Below, piece after piece: positions 39,066-48,795 of a DNA stretch of 64,000 nucleotides. Source of the DNA: Candidatus Woesearchaeota archaeon CG10_big_fil_rev_8_21_14_0_10_45_16. Lineage in GTDB: Archaea > Nanobdellota > Nanobdellia > Woesearchaeales > GW2011-AR9. Below the pieces are notes generated by a model that worked only from the letters and a program-made list of their open reading frames with translations, was not told the DNA's origin and did not search any database. The position numbers and the translations under genes are program-made. The stretch spans positions 1-64,000 of the forward strand of contig PCXY01000004.1 in assembly GCA_002762785.1 (NCBI GenBank), read 5' to 3'. How positions within the stretch are numbered: the stretch's first letter is position 1; each line of letters starts with the position of its first letter.

Positions 39066-42000
39066 CTATTCCGGCATCATGGAAAGGAAAGTCTGAGCTC
39101 CGACCTTGACCTGTCCTCTTAACGGATCTTTTTCAGCTACATTATAATTGGTAAGGGCCGTCAATCTTTCTTTGATATCTGAGTAGTTTAATAGGTTGGA
39201 GTTTTGCGGGCTATCTTCATCAAAGTTATCAAGTCCTAAAGAGTGGTCGCGCAGTCTTAAAGCAGAGCCAGCTCGTACCAATCCCCAATACATGTGTTCG
39301 TTCGTCCCTGGCGAAAGGCTGGTGAGGCAGTTCTGGGCTAGTTGATAGGCTCCTTGCATCTGTTTCTCAGCTTCTCCGTCTGAGATGATGCCGAAAGTTT
39401 CCGGCAGCTTGTCGGCGGGATGTTCGCTAATGTACGCCAGGCAGGTATTCTGTGCTTCTTCTCTTTCCTTGAGTGAAACACCGGGAGCGTATAGTTCCGG
39501 GTGTTCATGTATCTCTTTGACCATTTCAGTGATCATCGGCTTGAAGATGGTCCCGGCGAAGACTCTTTTTTTCATACTAGCCTGTAAAGTTTTTTTCCCC
39601 TCTTCTGGGAGAGCAGTCGCCGCCAGGGCGTATTTTATTTCTTCTGAGCCAGCTCTTTCTTTTATTTCTATCAAAGATTCAACTACTGCCCATGCAGTTT
39701 CACTGGCCGTACCGGTCTTTACTCCTGTGTACATCTCTTTTCTTGTTGATAGACTTTTCCTTCCCTTTCCAAGAGCTTTTTCCTCTATCGAATCGCCAGC
39801 CCGTTCTAATGCGTACCTCACCTGATCAAATGTTTTTTTACTCATGATTTCCCCTTCCAGTTCGTAACTGAATGGGGCCACTTCTCTGCCGGCGATAGTT
39901 AAGTCTCTGACAATCTTTGGAAAGACGATATGGTTCTCCTGGAATCCAGCAATGGTCCTAGCGAAGTCAGTTGAGGATCCCCCAATAGTACCGAGGGCGA
40001 TGGCATCACCTTTCTTCGCTTCTTCAAAGAACATTTCCAGATCATACCCAAATCTTGCCACCCATTCTGCGAAACCTTCCTGACCTATACCTTCTTTGAC
40101 AGTTCCATCCGTATCAATCATACCATAGACAATTCTTCTGTACAATACGGCTGTAGTCGGGTTCAATGAAAGGGTAATCATCGACACACCATTAGCTCCT
40201 TTAGGTAGCTTATTATTACCATCCCAATGTTTAGGGCACCAGCTTAGGCGTCTGACCAATTCGTTCATCTGGTATTTGTATAATTTACTGGTGATCACTC
40301 TTGGTTTACTGGATCCTGTTGATGCTGGAGGCAGAGTTGTTCCATTAAGCAGATCATCTATGGTTAGCTGCTGCGCTGGAACCTGTTGCGCTTCTTCTAA
40401 AGTAAATTTTATCTTTTCAATTTCAGGGATGCCAAGACGTTTCATCAGCTCCCTGGCTGATTCGACGTTATCAAAAGGCAGTCCTTCTTCTGTGAGGATA
40501 CGATTATATTCAGCAGCAGTTCTGCCGACGGGGATGATAGCTAGAGGGTCTTCACAGGTAGCTGGGAGTCCTTCCAAGACACTGCCGACATACCCTTTTT
40601 CTAGGCCGAGAGATAATATCAAGAGTTTTATAGCGGATTTCATTCCTTTGTTGCCTTCATAAGCAGTATTGAAGCCGAACCATTCTCCATCAGTTTGATT
40701 TTTGTTGTGGACGGCGACGATCTCACCATCTCTTACCATGACTGCTCCCAGGTTTGGAGTGGGATGGTTGGCTTTTTCCGTCGCTCTCTTGAGAAGTTCA
40801 TTTGTCTCGTATTCAACTGTTAAAGTAAGATCGAAACCGAAAGGCAATGCATCTACTCCTTTCCTCATCAAAGGTTCTAGGTTCACTCCTTGTCTCTGCA
40901 ATTCTATCAAAGCTGTTGAGATGACGGCAGGAGCCCTTTTTACGTAATCGTCTCTAGTTCTGATCTGGATGGCATCTTCTTTCAGTAGTTCTTCGGCTTC
41001 TGTGGAATTGATGTAACCCTGCAGTCGGTAGTTATTCACCAGGATCTTGTATCTGTCCATCTGCCACTTAAACCCACCTGGATTCTGGGGGTTTCGTGAA
41101 GGGTTTCTAGGCATCAAAGAAAGGAATATTGCTTCGGCTTTTGTTAGATCTTCCACTTTTTTACCAAAATAATTGTGGGCTGCTGCGCCGATGCCGTGGT
41201 TGCCGTCTCCAAAGTAGATGGTGTTTAGATACATCTCCATAATCTTATCCTTGGTATCTTTACCGTAGAGACGCTCAGCTTCTTTTTCCAAAGCGGTAGC
41301 ATAGAGCACTTCCCTTACTTTCTGGATCTTTCCTTCCAGGCCGCTTCTTTTAGCTACCTCTCCGCTCTCCGTCATCAAAGACTTAGCGACTTGTTCTGTG
41401 ATACCGCTCGCTCCGGTTATCCTTCTCGTTGCAAGGTAGACCAAAGGAATCTTCAGCTTTCCCGTAAGATTGAGGCCTTTGTGTTTTCTGAAGCCGCGGT
41501 CTTCCTTGTTGATGAAAGCTTGTATGACGTGGTCTGGCAGCTGTTGATAAGTGATGGGGATTCTGCTGACATGTTCATATATCAAGTATCGTCCATCTTC
41601 ACTGCAATCTGGATTGTCTTTTGATGGTTTACAGGTGATCGAGATACGTCTCATATCGCTTTCCATCCAGGGGCTTTTAGTCAGTATGTCCAGGCTTGGG
41701 TAACCTTCTACTTCAGTTTCCACATTTATCTTAACACCAGGGATAAGCTCATGCCGCTTTGCATTCAAGCTTTTCTTGAAATAATCCTGCTCAGGAATAA
41801 TGTTTTGTCCGTCATCGTCTTTTCTTTCAATAAGATTGACAACCTTCCGTCCTACATCTTTTGCCTGCTCATACGTGTTATACTCGTCCCACGTGCGGCC
41901 GATCTGTTCTTTAGAGTTATCTATGATGTGATCTGCTATGATGCCTTGACCTATGACGCCAACATAATGTTCTTCGACGAGAAAGGCTAAAGGTACGCTT

Positions 42001-42350
42001 GAGGTGGATCCTAATGCACCAAGCCACATCAATCCGCCAGCAGCACGACGTGACCACTTACCAAAGCTTTTTCTCTCTCTACCACTTCGCCAGATAGAAT
42101 TACCTGTTCTGCCTATGATCTGGCTGGGGATAGTCCCAAGTCCAGTCAATCCCCCGACGACACCAGCTGCCACCGTCACCGGTGTTCCTACAACGCTCGC
42201 AGTATAACCAAGAGCCTTGCCAACACCACTCTTTCTTTGAGAAGCCCATTTCCATAAGCTGACAGTTGGGGTATAAGCCCAGGTGACGGGAGAGGCGACG
42301 CTACGTCCGATATTTCTGCCTAGTCCTTTGACGACGTCTTCCAAGCCCAT
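39066..42350 (-). CDS. Class A penicillin-binding-protein homologue (GT51 transglycosylase plus transpeptidase)
   Basis: 1094 aa. GT51 transglycosylase motifs in order: LPDHVIQAFINKEDRGFRKHKG with catalytic Glu283 (EDxxFxxHxG), GASGITEQVAKSL (like GGSTITQQ..KNL) at 313-325, KVREVLYATALEKE, and KDKIMEMYLNTIYFGDGNHGI at 367-387. Transpeptidase motifs: SAIK (572-575, SxxK), SLN (728-730, SxN) and KTGT (878-881). Residues 1-130 are glycine- and alanine-rich with one or two likely membrane helices. So both bacterial PBP1-type domains are kept in an archaeon. Long inserts (640-700) set it apart. The target polymer is unknown; peptidoglycan synthesis genes are not in the window. Confidence 0.92.
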   Translation of the reverse strand: MGLEDVVKGLGRNIGRSVASPVTWAYTPTVSLWKWASQRKSGVGKALGYTASVVGTPVTVAAGVVGGLTGLGTIPSQIIGRTGNSIWRSGRERKSFGKWSRRAAGGLMWLGALGSTSSVPLAFLVEEHYVGVIGQGIIADHIIDNSKEQIGRTWDEYNTYEQAKDVGRKVVNLIERKDDDGQNIIPEQDYFKKSLNAKRHELIPGVKINVETEVEGYPSLDILTKSPWMESDMRRISITCKPSKDNPDCSEDGRYLIYEHVSRIPITYQQLPDHVIQAFINKEDRGFRKHKGLNLTGKLKIPLVYLATRRITGASGITEQVAKSLMTESGEVAKRSGLEGKIQKVREVLYATALEKEAERLYGKDTKDKIMEMYLNTIYFGDGNHGIGAAAHNYFGKKVEDLTKAEAIFLSLMPRNPSRNPQNPGGFKWQMDRYKILVNNYRLQGYINSTEAEELLKEDAIQIRTRDDYVKRAPAVISTALIELQRQGVNLEPLMRKGVDALPFGFDLTLTVEYETNELLKRATEKANHPTPNLGAVMVRDGEIVAVHNKNQTDGEWFGFNTAYEGNKGMKSAIKLLILSLGLEKGYVGSVLEGLPATCEDPLAIIPVGRTAAEYNRILTEEGLPFDNVESARELMKRLGIPEIEKIKFTLEEAQQVPAQQLTIDDLLNGTTLPPASTGSSKPRVITSKLYKYQMNELVRRLSWCPKHWDGNNKLPKGANGVSMITLSLNPTTAVLYRRIVYGMIDTDGTVKEGIGQEGFAEWVARFGYDLEMFFEEAKKGDAIALGTIGGSSTDFARTIAGFQENHIVFPKIVRDLTIAGREVAPFSYELEGEIMSKKTFDQVRYALERAGDSIEEKALGKGRKSLSTRKEMYTGVKTGTASETAWAVVESLIEIKERAGSEEIKYALAATALPEEGKKTLQASMKKRVFAGTIFKPMITEMVKEIHEHPELYAPGVSLKEREEAQNTCLAYISEHPADKLPETFGIISDGEAEKQMQGAYQLAQNCLTSLSPGTNEHMYWGLVRAGSALRLRDHSLGLDNFDEDSPQNSNLLNYSDIKERLTALTNYNVAEKDPLRGQVKVGAQTFLSMMPE

Positions 42351-42437
42351 TTTAGCTTAAAATACCTTCTTTTATTTATAAATCTTTCGCTTTTGTAATA
42401 ACTAAGGAGTGGTGATAAAAACAGAATCCCCAACACA

Positions 42438-42445
42438 TTTATAAA
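42438..42445 (+). promoter_or_regulatory. TATA box of polB
   Basis: TTTATAAA about 27 bases before the polB ATG at 42468; no Shine-Dalgarno sequence in between. Confidence 0.55.
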
Positions 42446-42467
42446 ACAGCCCTCCCCTGAAACAGCT

Positions 42468-44927
42468 ATGGAAATCTGCTTCTATCCCTATGATTTTCAG
42501 TACCGTGTACAGGACGACGTTGTCCAGGTTTACCTCTATGCCAGACAAGATTCAGGAGAGCAGATCTGTGTCGTCTACAAGCACCAGCCGTCGTTCTTTG
42601 CTTCTCTGCTGAACATAGATGAGAAAGAGTTTGAGAAGAGACTTTCCACTTTGAAAATGGATGGCCCGAGACCCGCAAAAGTGATCTCATTCGAAAAGGT
42701 AGAAAAAGAACTGCTGGGGAAGAAGAGAGAGTTCTATCAAATCTATGCCAACTATCCGAAAGCTGTGCCGGTCTTAGCGAGAGAGATCCAGTCCTGGGGC
42801 GTTCCCTGTTTTGAGAAAGATATCTTGTTCATCCATCGCTTCCTGCGAGACTTGAAGATCCTGCCGATGACCTTAGTCAAAGCGGAAGGAGAATTCAGAG
42901 AAAGTTCACAGCGTGTCAAGACGTTCTTTGCCGATACCTTGAAACAAGAAGATACTGCGCCCGGAAAGCATTGGAAAGTTCTGGCGTTAGACATCGAGAC
43001 TTATGCTCACCGGAAAGAGATCGATGCCGTCAGAAACCCTGTATTGATGGTCGCTCTCTACGGTGAGAACGGCGACGGTACACCTTTCCGGAAAGTCATA
43101 ACCTGGAAAGAGACCGGGAAAAATCTAGAGTATGAAGAGGTTGTAGCCGACGAGAAAGCGTTGATAGAAAGGTTGAGCGGGATCATCAAAGAATATTCTC
43201 CAGATATCATCACTGGCTACTTCACCGACGGCTTTGATTTTCCTTACCTGAACACACGAGCGCAGAAATATAAGCTGTCTTTAGATTGGGGACTGGATAA
43301 TTCTACTCTGTTCGTCCGCAGCGGCGCCGGCTTCCGTGATACAGAATGCAAGATTGCCGGCATGCTTCATCTTGACCTGCTTAAGTTTGTCAAATATATC
43401 TTTGGAAAGAACCTTAAGACCGACAGCTACTCTCTCGGCGCTGTCTCTCAGGAACTGCTGGGCATAACTAAACATGATGTCAACCTCGATGAATTGTCGA
43501 CAGCGTGGGATCAGCATGATAAAAAGAAACTGCTGGCGTTCTGCGAATACAACTTGCAGGATGCCCATCTGACGTTTAAGATGTGCCAGAAATTATTGTC
43601 TGACATGATTGAGTTCACTAAGATCGTCGGTGTGCCGACATATGATGTTATCAGGATGCGCTTCTCTCGGCTGGTGGAAAATTACATCCTGAAACGGGCC
43701 ATGGAACATGACGTCTTGGCTCCCAACAAGCCTGACGACCAGGAGCTTGGCGAGAGGATGAATGAATCTATCGAAGGAGCTTTTGTCTATGAGCCGACCC
43801 CTGGCTTATATCAAGATCTGGTTGTCTTCGATTTCCGTTCACTATATCCGACGATCATCGTCTCTCATAACCTCGGACCGGAGTCGTTCAAAGCGGAAGG
43901 AAAAGATAAAGTTACAGTTCCAGGGAAAGAAGAATACTGGTTCTCTACTGAGAAAGCGTTCATCCCTTCTGTCTTGGCTGACCTTATCACCTATCGCATG
44001 GAGATCAAGAATGAGATCAAGAAAGAGAAGAAACAAGGAAATGACACTTCGTTCCTGGAAGCGCGTTCCTACGCTTATAAGATCCTGGCCAACTCTTTCT
44101 ACGGCTATCTTGGTTTTTACGGAGCCAGATGGTACTGCCTGGAATGCGCCGCTTCTACTACTGCCTATGCCCGTCATTACATCAAGAAGACCATCGAGAA
44201 AGCAGAACAGACTGGTTTTAAAGTAGTTTACGGCGATACTGATTCCTGTTTCTTCCTGCTGGGAGAGAAAAAGTTGCAGGACGCTTTGAAGTTTATGGAT
44301 GACGTCAATAAAGATCTTCCTGGAATGATGGAACTGGAGTTTGAAGGTCATTTTCCTCGGGGAATATTCGTGGCCATCAAAGGGACGGAGAAGGGCGCCA
44401 AGAAAAAATACGCGCTCGTCCGTGAAGATGGCAGCATGAAAATCACTGGATTTGAGACAGTAAGACGGAACTGGTCTCTTTTGGCTAAAGAGTTGCAGGA
44501 AGAAGTCTTACATCTGGTCTTGTCTGATAAAGTTGAGAAAGCGGTGGAATATGTTAAGAAGACCATCGAAGAACTGCAGTCAGGCAAGATCCCTTTGGAG
44601 AAGCTTATCATCAAGACTCAGCTGACTCGGGAACTGTCGAAGTATGCATCCATCGGTCCTCATGTCTCAGTGGCCAGAAGGATGGCCGAAAAAGGCGAAC
44701 CGGTCCACGTCGGCATGGTCGTCGAATATGTGATCGTCAAAGGCAAAGGATTGGTGCGGGAACGGGCCATGATGCTGGAGGAAGTTTCCGAAGGCCAGTA
44801 TGACTCTGAATATTATCTGAACCACCAGCTGCTGCCTGCCGTTTCCAGTATCTTTACGGTGCTGGGCTATTCTGAGGACTCCCTGCTGGGAAAAGCAGAA
44901 CAGACGGGTTTGGGCGCTTATTTCTGA
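42468..44927 (+). CDS. polB: DNA polymerase family B
   Basis: 819 aa replicative/repair polymerase with 3'-5' exonuclease. Exo I ALDIETYAH (Asp175, Glu177), Exo II GYFTDGFDFPYLN (the common Asn is Thr), Exo III YNLQDAHLTF (Y361..D365). Polymerase motif A DFRSLYPTIIVSHN (~455-468), motif B KILANSFYGYLGF (~538-550), motif C YGDTDSCF (588-595). Good length for archaeal PolB. No intein. Strong leaderless promoter; DUF1385 gene follows after 38 bases with its own TATA. Confidence 0.96.
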   Translation: MEICFYPYDFQYRVQDDVVQVYLYARQDSGEQICVVYKHQPSFFASLLNIDEKEFEKRLSTLKMDGPRPAKVISFEKVEKELLGKKREFYQIYANYPKAVPVLAREIQSWGVPCFEKDILFIHRFLRDLKILPMTLVKAEGEFRESSQRVKTFFADTLKQEDTAPGKHWKVLALDIETYAHRKEIDAVRNPVLMVALYGENGDGTPFRKVITWKETGKNLEYEEVVADEKALIERLSGIIKEYSPDIITGYFTDGFDFPYLNTRAQKYKLSLDWGLDNSTLFVRSGAGFRDTECKIAGMLHLDLLKFVKYIFGKNLKTDSYSLGAVSQELLGITKHDVNLDELSTAWDQHDKKKLLAFCEYNLQDAHLTFKMCQKLLSDMIEFTKIVGVPTYDVIRMRFSRLVENYILKRAMEHDVLAPNKPDDQELGERMNESIEGAFVYEPTPGLYQDLVVFDFRSLYPTIIVSHNLGPESFKAEGKDKVTVPGKEEYWFSTEKAFIPSVLADLITYRMEIKNEIKKEKKQGNDTSFLEARSYAYKILANSFYGYLGFYGARWYCLECAASTTAYARHYIKKTIEKAEQTGFKVVYGDTDSCFFLLGEKKLQDALKFMDDVNKDLPGMMELEFEGHFPRGIFVAIKGTEKGAKKKYALVREDGSMKITGFETVRRNWSLLAKELQEEVLHLVLSDKVEKAVEYVKKTIEELQSGKIPLEKLIIKTQLTRELSKYASIGPHVSVARRMAEKGEPVHVGMVVEYVIVKGKGLVRERAMMLEEVSEGQYDSEYYLNHQLLPAVSSIFTVLGYSEDSLLGKAEQTGLGAYF

Positions 44928-44936
44928 GGAAAACCT

Positions 44937-44944
44937 TTTATAAT
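44937..44944 (+). promoter_or_regulatory. TATA box of DUF1385 gene
   Basis: TTTATAAT about 26 bases before the ATG at 44966. Confidence 0.5.
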
Positions 44945-44965
44945 CGCTCTTCTTTTCATTTAAAT

Positions 44966-45790
44966 ATGGATGTCGGGGGTCAGGCTGTCATTGAAGGCGT
45001 GATGATGCGCAATAAAGAAAAATTCTCTGTAGCGGTCAGGCTGCCCGATGGCAGTATCAAAGTCAAGAAAGAGAACAGCACCCATTTCCCAAAATTTTTC
45101 AACGTCCCTTTCATCCGCGGTATTGTCGGCCTTGGCTACATGCTTTATGACGGGGTCAGAGCTTTGACTTGGAGCAGCAACCAGAGTCTCGGTGAGGATG
45201 AACAGCTCAGCAAGAAAGAACTGGTGCTGACAGTCGCTTTTTCCTTTGTAGCCGCAGCCGTATTTTTTGTCGTCATCCCTTTCTTTTCAGCCAAGCTTAT
45301 CCATTCAGACGGTTTCCTCTTTGACATTCTTGACGGCTTCTTTAGGGTCGTCCTTCTTGTCGGCTACATGGGCGGCATCTCGCTGATGAGCGACGTCAAG
45401 CGTCTTTTTCAGTATCATGGCGCTGAACATAAGACCATCTACTGCTACGAATCAGGCCAGAAACTTACTGTTGAGAATGTGAAAACTTTTTCACGCTTCC
45501 ATCCGAGATGCGGCACCACTTTCCTGTTCTTGTTAGTGTTACTTTCAATCGTCGCTTTTACCTTTATCCAAGGTCCCTGGTGGGTCAAGTTGGGGGGACG
45601 TATCCTGTTGCTGCCGGTCATCTCTGGAGTAGGTTATGAATTCATCAAGTTAGGGGGACGTTTTAGGAAAAACATCATCATCCGTTCTGTCCTGGCTCCC
45701 GGTCTTTGGCTGCAAAGACTGACGACCAGAGAACCTAGTGATGAACAGCTGGAAGTGAGTATCAAAGCGTTGAAATCTGTCGTCAATTAA
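44966..45790 (+). CDS. DUF1385 (YqhQ-like) membrane protein
   Basis: 274 aa. N-terminal signature DVGGQAVIEGVMMRNKEKFSVAVRLPDGSIKV is diagnostic for DUF1385/YqhQ proteins. Then come FNVPFIRGIVGLGYMLYDGVRAL, several membrane helices (VAFSFVAAAVFFVVIPFFSA, VVLLVGYMGGISLMSDVKRLF), YHGAEHKTIYCYE and FHPRCGTTFLFLLVLLSI with possible metal ligands, and a C-terminal domain ending LTTREPSDEQLEVSIKALKSV. The family is mostly found in bacteria. Biochemical role is not established to my knowledge. Confidence 0.88.
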   Translation: MDVGGQAVIEGVMMRNKEKFSVAVRLPDGSIKVKKENSTHFPKFFNVPFIRGIVGLGYMLYDGVRALTWSSNQSLGEDEQLSKKELVLTVAFSFVAAAVFFVVIPFFSAKLIHSDGFLFDILDGFFRVVLLVGYMGGISLMSDVKRLFQYHGAEHKTIYCYESGQKLTVENVKTFSRFHPRCGTTFLFLLVLLSIVAFTFIQGPWWVKLGGRILLLPVISGVGYEFIKLGGRFRKNIIIRSVLAPGLWLQRLTTREPSDEQLEVSIKALKSVVN

Positions 45791-45810
45791 GTGTTGTCAA
45801 TTAAGTGTCG

Positions 45811-48213
45811 TCAATTGATAGAGCTTCTATGCCCCTGTTTCTGTATTCGGACTACATTCTCTACGAAACTCTCTATCTTGTTCTCATGAGAGACGATGAT
45901 GGTCTGTTTCAGGTTCAGTTTATCCAGCACATCCCTGACTTTATCCAGCTGTTCTGAGCTGAAACCGTCGGTAGGTTCGTCTAGTATCAGCACCTCTTTG
46001 GTGTTGATAAGATGGATGACATCGTTGATGACCCGGTTCAGAGCTAGCCTGTAGGCTAAAGAAGCAGAAGTTTTCTCGCCGCCGCTGAGATTGGCGAAAG
46101 AAGTCTCATAGCCGTTCTGTTCGATCACTGGCGAGAACGTATCGTCGATCCTAGCATAGAGGTCATCATCATCGATCAGGGTGGAGAACCATTCCTGGAA
46201 CATCTCATTGAAGCGGCTATGGATAGTGACCATCACCTGTTTTTCTATAGCATAGGTCAGTTTCAGAAGATGGCCGTCTAGCCAGTGATACAGCTCTTTC
46301 TTCCGTATCAGCATCTTTTGGTTCTCTAACAGCTGCTGAACATTCTTGCTGATCTCTTCATCTCTGGCAGAAGCATTCTTCAGCTCATTCTCCTGTTCAG
46401 CGATGATGACCGCAGCTTTCTTTTCCTCTTCCCTGACGGCAGCCAGATCCTTCTTTAAGAGGTCAATCTTGCTGGAAACATCTTCAACCTTCACTAGGCA
46501 TCGCTGGTATTCATCTTTTTTCCCCTGCTTTTCGGCAATCTCTTCCTCTAGCCGTCCGATCCTCTTGCTGTGTTCTTCCTGTTGTTGTTCCAGCAAAGTT
46601 TTACTGTGATGTTGTTTAAGTATCTCCTGTTTCTCCTCGATAGTCTGCTTTAGCTGTCCTAATGGTGATGACATCTGCCACTTCTGCAGTTCTTCCATGG
46701 TCTTGTTGTTGTCTTGAGAAAGCGTCAGGAGGTTTTCCCTTTTCTCCTGCATCTTGCGCTGCTCTTCCCGCAGATGAAGAAGTTCCAGCTTGGTCCTGGT
46801 GAGGAGGTTTTCCTTTCGGAACAGTTCTTCTCTTTTCTTCGCGACCTCTTCCCGCTGCTGCTGGATCTGCGATACTTTTTTCTGTAGTTCAAACAATAGG
46901 TTCTCAGCCTGCTTGACTTTCTTGGTCTCTTCACTGATTATCTTTTCTTTATGGCCGCTGGAAACTTCCTGGAGACAGGTAGGGCATTCTTCCAGGTTTT
47001 TCATCTTCTCCTGTACCTGCTGCGACTGTTCCAGCAGTATCTTGTTTCTGGAGACTAATTCAGATGTCCTTTCGAAAAGTTCCTGCAACTGTACTGATTT
47101 CTCCTGTAATCTCTCTTTCTCGGCAATCTCCTGCTCCAGCTGTTCCTGTAGTTTTTCTTTTTCGGGAATTCCTGCGGTGTTCTCGGCCGATCCTTTGATC
47201 TCTTTCTGCTGTTGGGCGATGGTCTCTTGGATCTGCGTAACTTTCTGTTCTAGATTTGTCTTGATCCTGATCTCGTTTTCCTGTCTTTCTTCCAGCTCTT
47301 TGATCTCCTTCTTTATCTCTGTGACCTCTGTTTTTAAGGTAAAAGAATCAACCTTGGCTTTGATCTCCACGATCTTTTCCCGGCTTTCGGCAAGCTGTCT
47401 GTTCTTCTCTTCTATCACGGCATTAAGAGTCTTGATCTCTTTCTGCCATTCCTGAAGCTGGCGCTGGTTCTGTTCAAGCATCTCCAGCTGCTTCTCCAAC
47501 GACAGGTGTTTTTTCAGGAGCATCTCATACCCTGGCTTCAGTTCCCGCAGAGCTTTCTCCATCAGCTGGATATTCTCTTGTATGGTCTTCTGCTGCGCCT
47601 GCAATCCTTCCAATGGTTCCAACCGCGTCTTGAGGATGGCGATATCGGTCCGCATCTTCTTAAGGTAATGCTGGATATTCTCCCGGATGTTCTTGTATTT
47701 GTCGACGTTGAATATCTTGCGCAGGACGTCCAGCCTGATCTCCGGGTTTTCTTGCAGGATCAGTTTCATCTCTTCCTGCGGGGTATAGACTGTGTACCGG
47801 AAGATGTAATTTTTGTTCTTGGAGATAACATCCTGCGGGTAGCCCAGCAAGGAGACGACTTCGGTCTTCAGCTCTACGGCAGTAAGATCTTTCTTGACGT
47901 TTCCTTTGATGATGTAGCCGGGCAGCTGTTTGATCGTGTCTTTATCTTTCTTGAGATTTCTCTTGATAGTAAAAACCTGTCCGTTGATCGCTGCTGTCAG
48001 TTCCACCGATCCCTGGTTGGCTCCCTTTCTGAGCAGAAGTTCTCCCGGCAGATCGGGCCGTGAAGTGCCGAAGAGAGCGAATTCGATGGCCAATAAGATA
48101 GAAGATTTGCCGGAACCGATATCACCGGCCAATAAGGTTGTCCCTTCCGGAAAGACGATCGTCTCTTCTTCATAAGAGCGGATATTCTGAAGCTTTATCT
48201 GTTGCAGAAGCAT
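45811..48213 (-). CDS. rad50: Rad50-type SMC ATPase with zinc hook
   Basis: 800 aa. Walker A GDIGSGKSS (30-38), long coiled coils on both sides of the zinc-hook motif CPTC (410-413), signature LSGGEKTSASLAYRLALN, and Walker B KEVLILDEPTDGFSSEQL with the H-loop IIVSHE. Rad50 with Mre11 tethers and processes DNA ends in double-strand break repair. Mre11, HerA and NurA are not adjacent, which is unusual in archaea, where they tend to cluster. An SbcC-type or other Rad50-like ATPase is possible but the CxxC hook favours Rad50. Confidence 0.92.
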   Translation of the reverse strand: MLLQQIKLQNIRSYEEETIVFPEGTTLLAGDIGSGKSSILLAIEFALFGTSRPDLPGELLLRKGANQGSVELTAAINGQVFTIKRNLKKDKDTIKQLPGYIIKGNVKKDLTAVELKTEVVSLLGYPQDVISKNKNYIFRYTVYTPQEEMKLILQENPEIRLDVLRKIFNVDKYKNIRENIQHYLKKMRTDIAILKTRLEPLEGLQAQQKTIQENIQLMEKALRELKPGYEMLLKKHLSLEKQLEMLEQNQRQLQEWQKEIKTLNAVIEEKNRQLAESREKIVEIKAKVDSFTLKTEVTEIKKEIKELEERQENEIRIKTNLEQKVTQIQETIAQQQKEIKGSAENTAGIPEKEKLQEQLEQEIAEKERLQEKSVQLQELFERTSELVSRNKILLEQSQQVQEKMKNLEECPTCLQEVSSGHKEKIISEETKKVKQAENLLFELQKKVSQIQQQREEVAKKREELFRKENLLTRTKLELLHLREEQRKMQEKRENLLTLSQDNNKTMEELQKWQMSSPLGQLKQTIEEKQEILKQHHSKTLLEQQQEEHSKRIGRLEEEIAEKQGKKDEYQRCLVKVEDVSSKIDLLKKDLAAVREEEKKAAVIIAEQENELKNASARDEEISKNVQQLLENQKMLIRKKELYHWLDGHLLKLTYAIEKQVMVTIHSRFNEMFQEWFSTLIDDDDLYARIDDTFSPVIEQNGYETSFANLSGGEKTSASLAYRLALNRVINDVIHLINTKEVLILDEPTDGFSSEQLDKVRDVLDKLNLKQTIIVSHENKIESFVENVVRIQKQGHRSSIN

Positions 48214-48342
48214 CTTTTGTTTTCAGGGAATCTCGTTTATATAGATTATTGTGGTTAAGAAGGGTTTTCTAGAGGAAACATCCACCAAAACTTTAAATAC
48301 CTCAATAAAATCTGATTACTAAAACAATTGAGGTGATTATGA

Positions 48343-48750
48343 ATGGATTTTAATGCTATGGGCGCTTTAGGAGTCTTTGGTCTTCTTGCGGCTCTCGGAA
48401 TGTTTCTGTTTTTCATGGGCATAGTTGTGTATGTTTATTTTGCGCTGGCCCTGATGACGATCGCGAAGAAACTAGGCAACGATAAAGCCTGGCTGGCCTG
48501 GATCCCTATCGCTAACTTTTTCCTTCTGGCGATCCTGGCTGAGAAAGATTGGCCTTGGGGATTTCTCATCCTTGTGCCATTAGTCAACATCGTATTCGTG
48601 ACGATCTGGCTTTGGAAAGTCTATGAAAGAAGAAGCTACCCTGGTTGGCTGGCTATCGTTCCTTTACTAAGCATAATTCCGCTTTTGGGATATCTTGCGA
48701 TGTTGGGTCACGCCATCATCTTCGGATTTGTAGCTTGGAGCGATAGATAA
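48343..48750 (+). CDS. Small multi-pass membrane protein (DUF5684-like)
   Basis: 135 aa. The ATG at 48343 follows GAGGTGAT by five bases; an ATG at 48339 is out of frame and stops at once. Four membrane helices: FGLLAALGMFLFFMGIVVYVYFALALMTIAKKLG, AWLAWIPIANFFLLAILA, WGFLILVPLVNIVFVTIWLW, and GWLAIVPLLSIIPLLGYLAMLGHAIIFGFVAW. The WLAWIPIxN and WPWGFLILVP/ YPGWLAIVP repeats fit small proteins described as DUF5684 or similar. Function unknown. Confidence 0.7.
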   Translation: MDFNAMGALGVFGLLAALGMFLFFMGIVVYVYFALALMTIAKKLGNDKAWLAWIPIANFFLLAILAEKDWPWGFLILVPLVNIVFVTIWLWKVYERRSYPGWLAIVPLLSIIPLLGYLAMLGHAIIFGFVAWSDR

Positions 48751-48795
48751 CCCGCATCGGCAACTATTTAAACTTCTTTTCTTTTTCTTTTCGTT

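Noticed and set aside
46790-47455. 221-aa plus-strand ORF rich in Ser, Phe and Cys
   Set aside because: It is the mirror of the Rad50 coiled coil (Lys/Glu/Gln codons read backwards); no support of its own. The same holds for 47506-48063.
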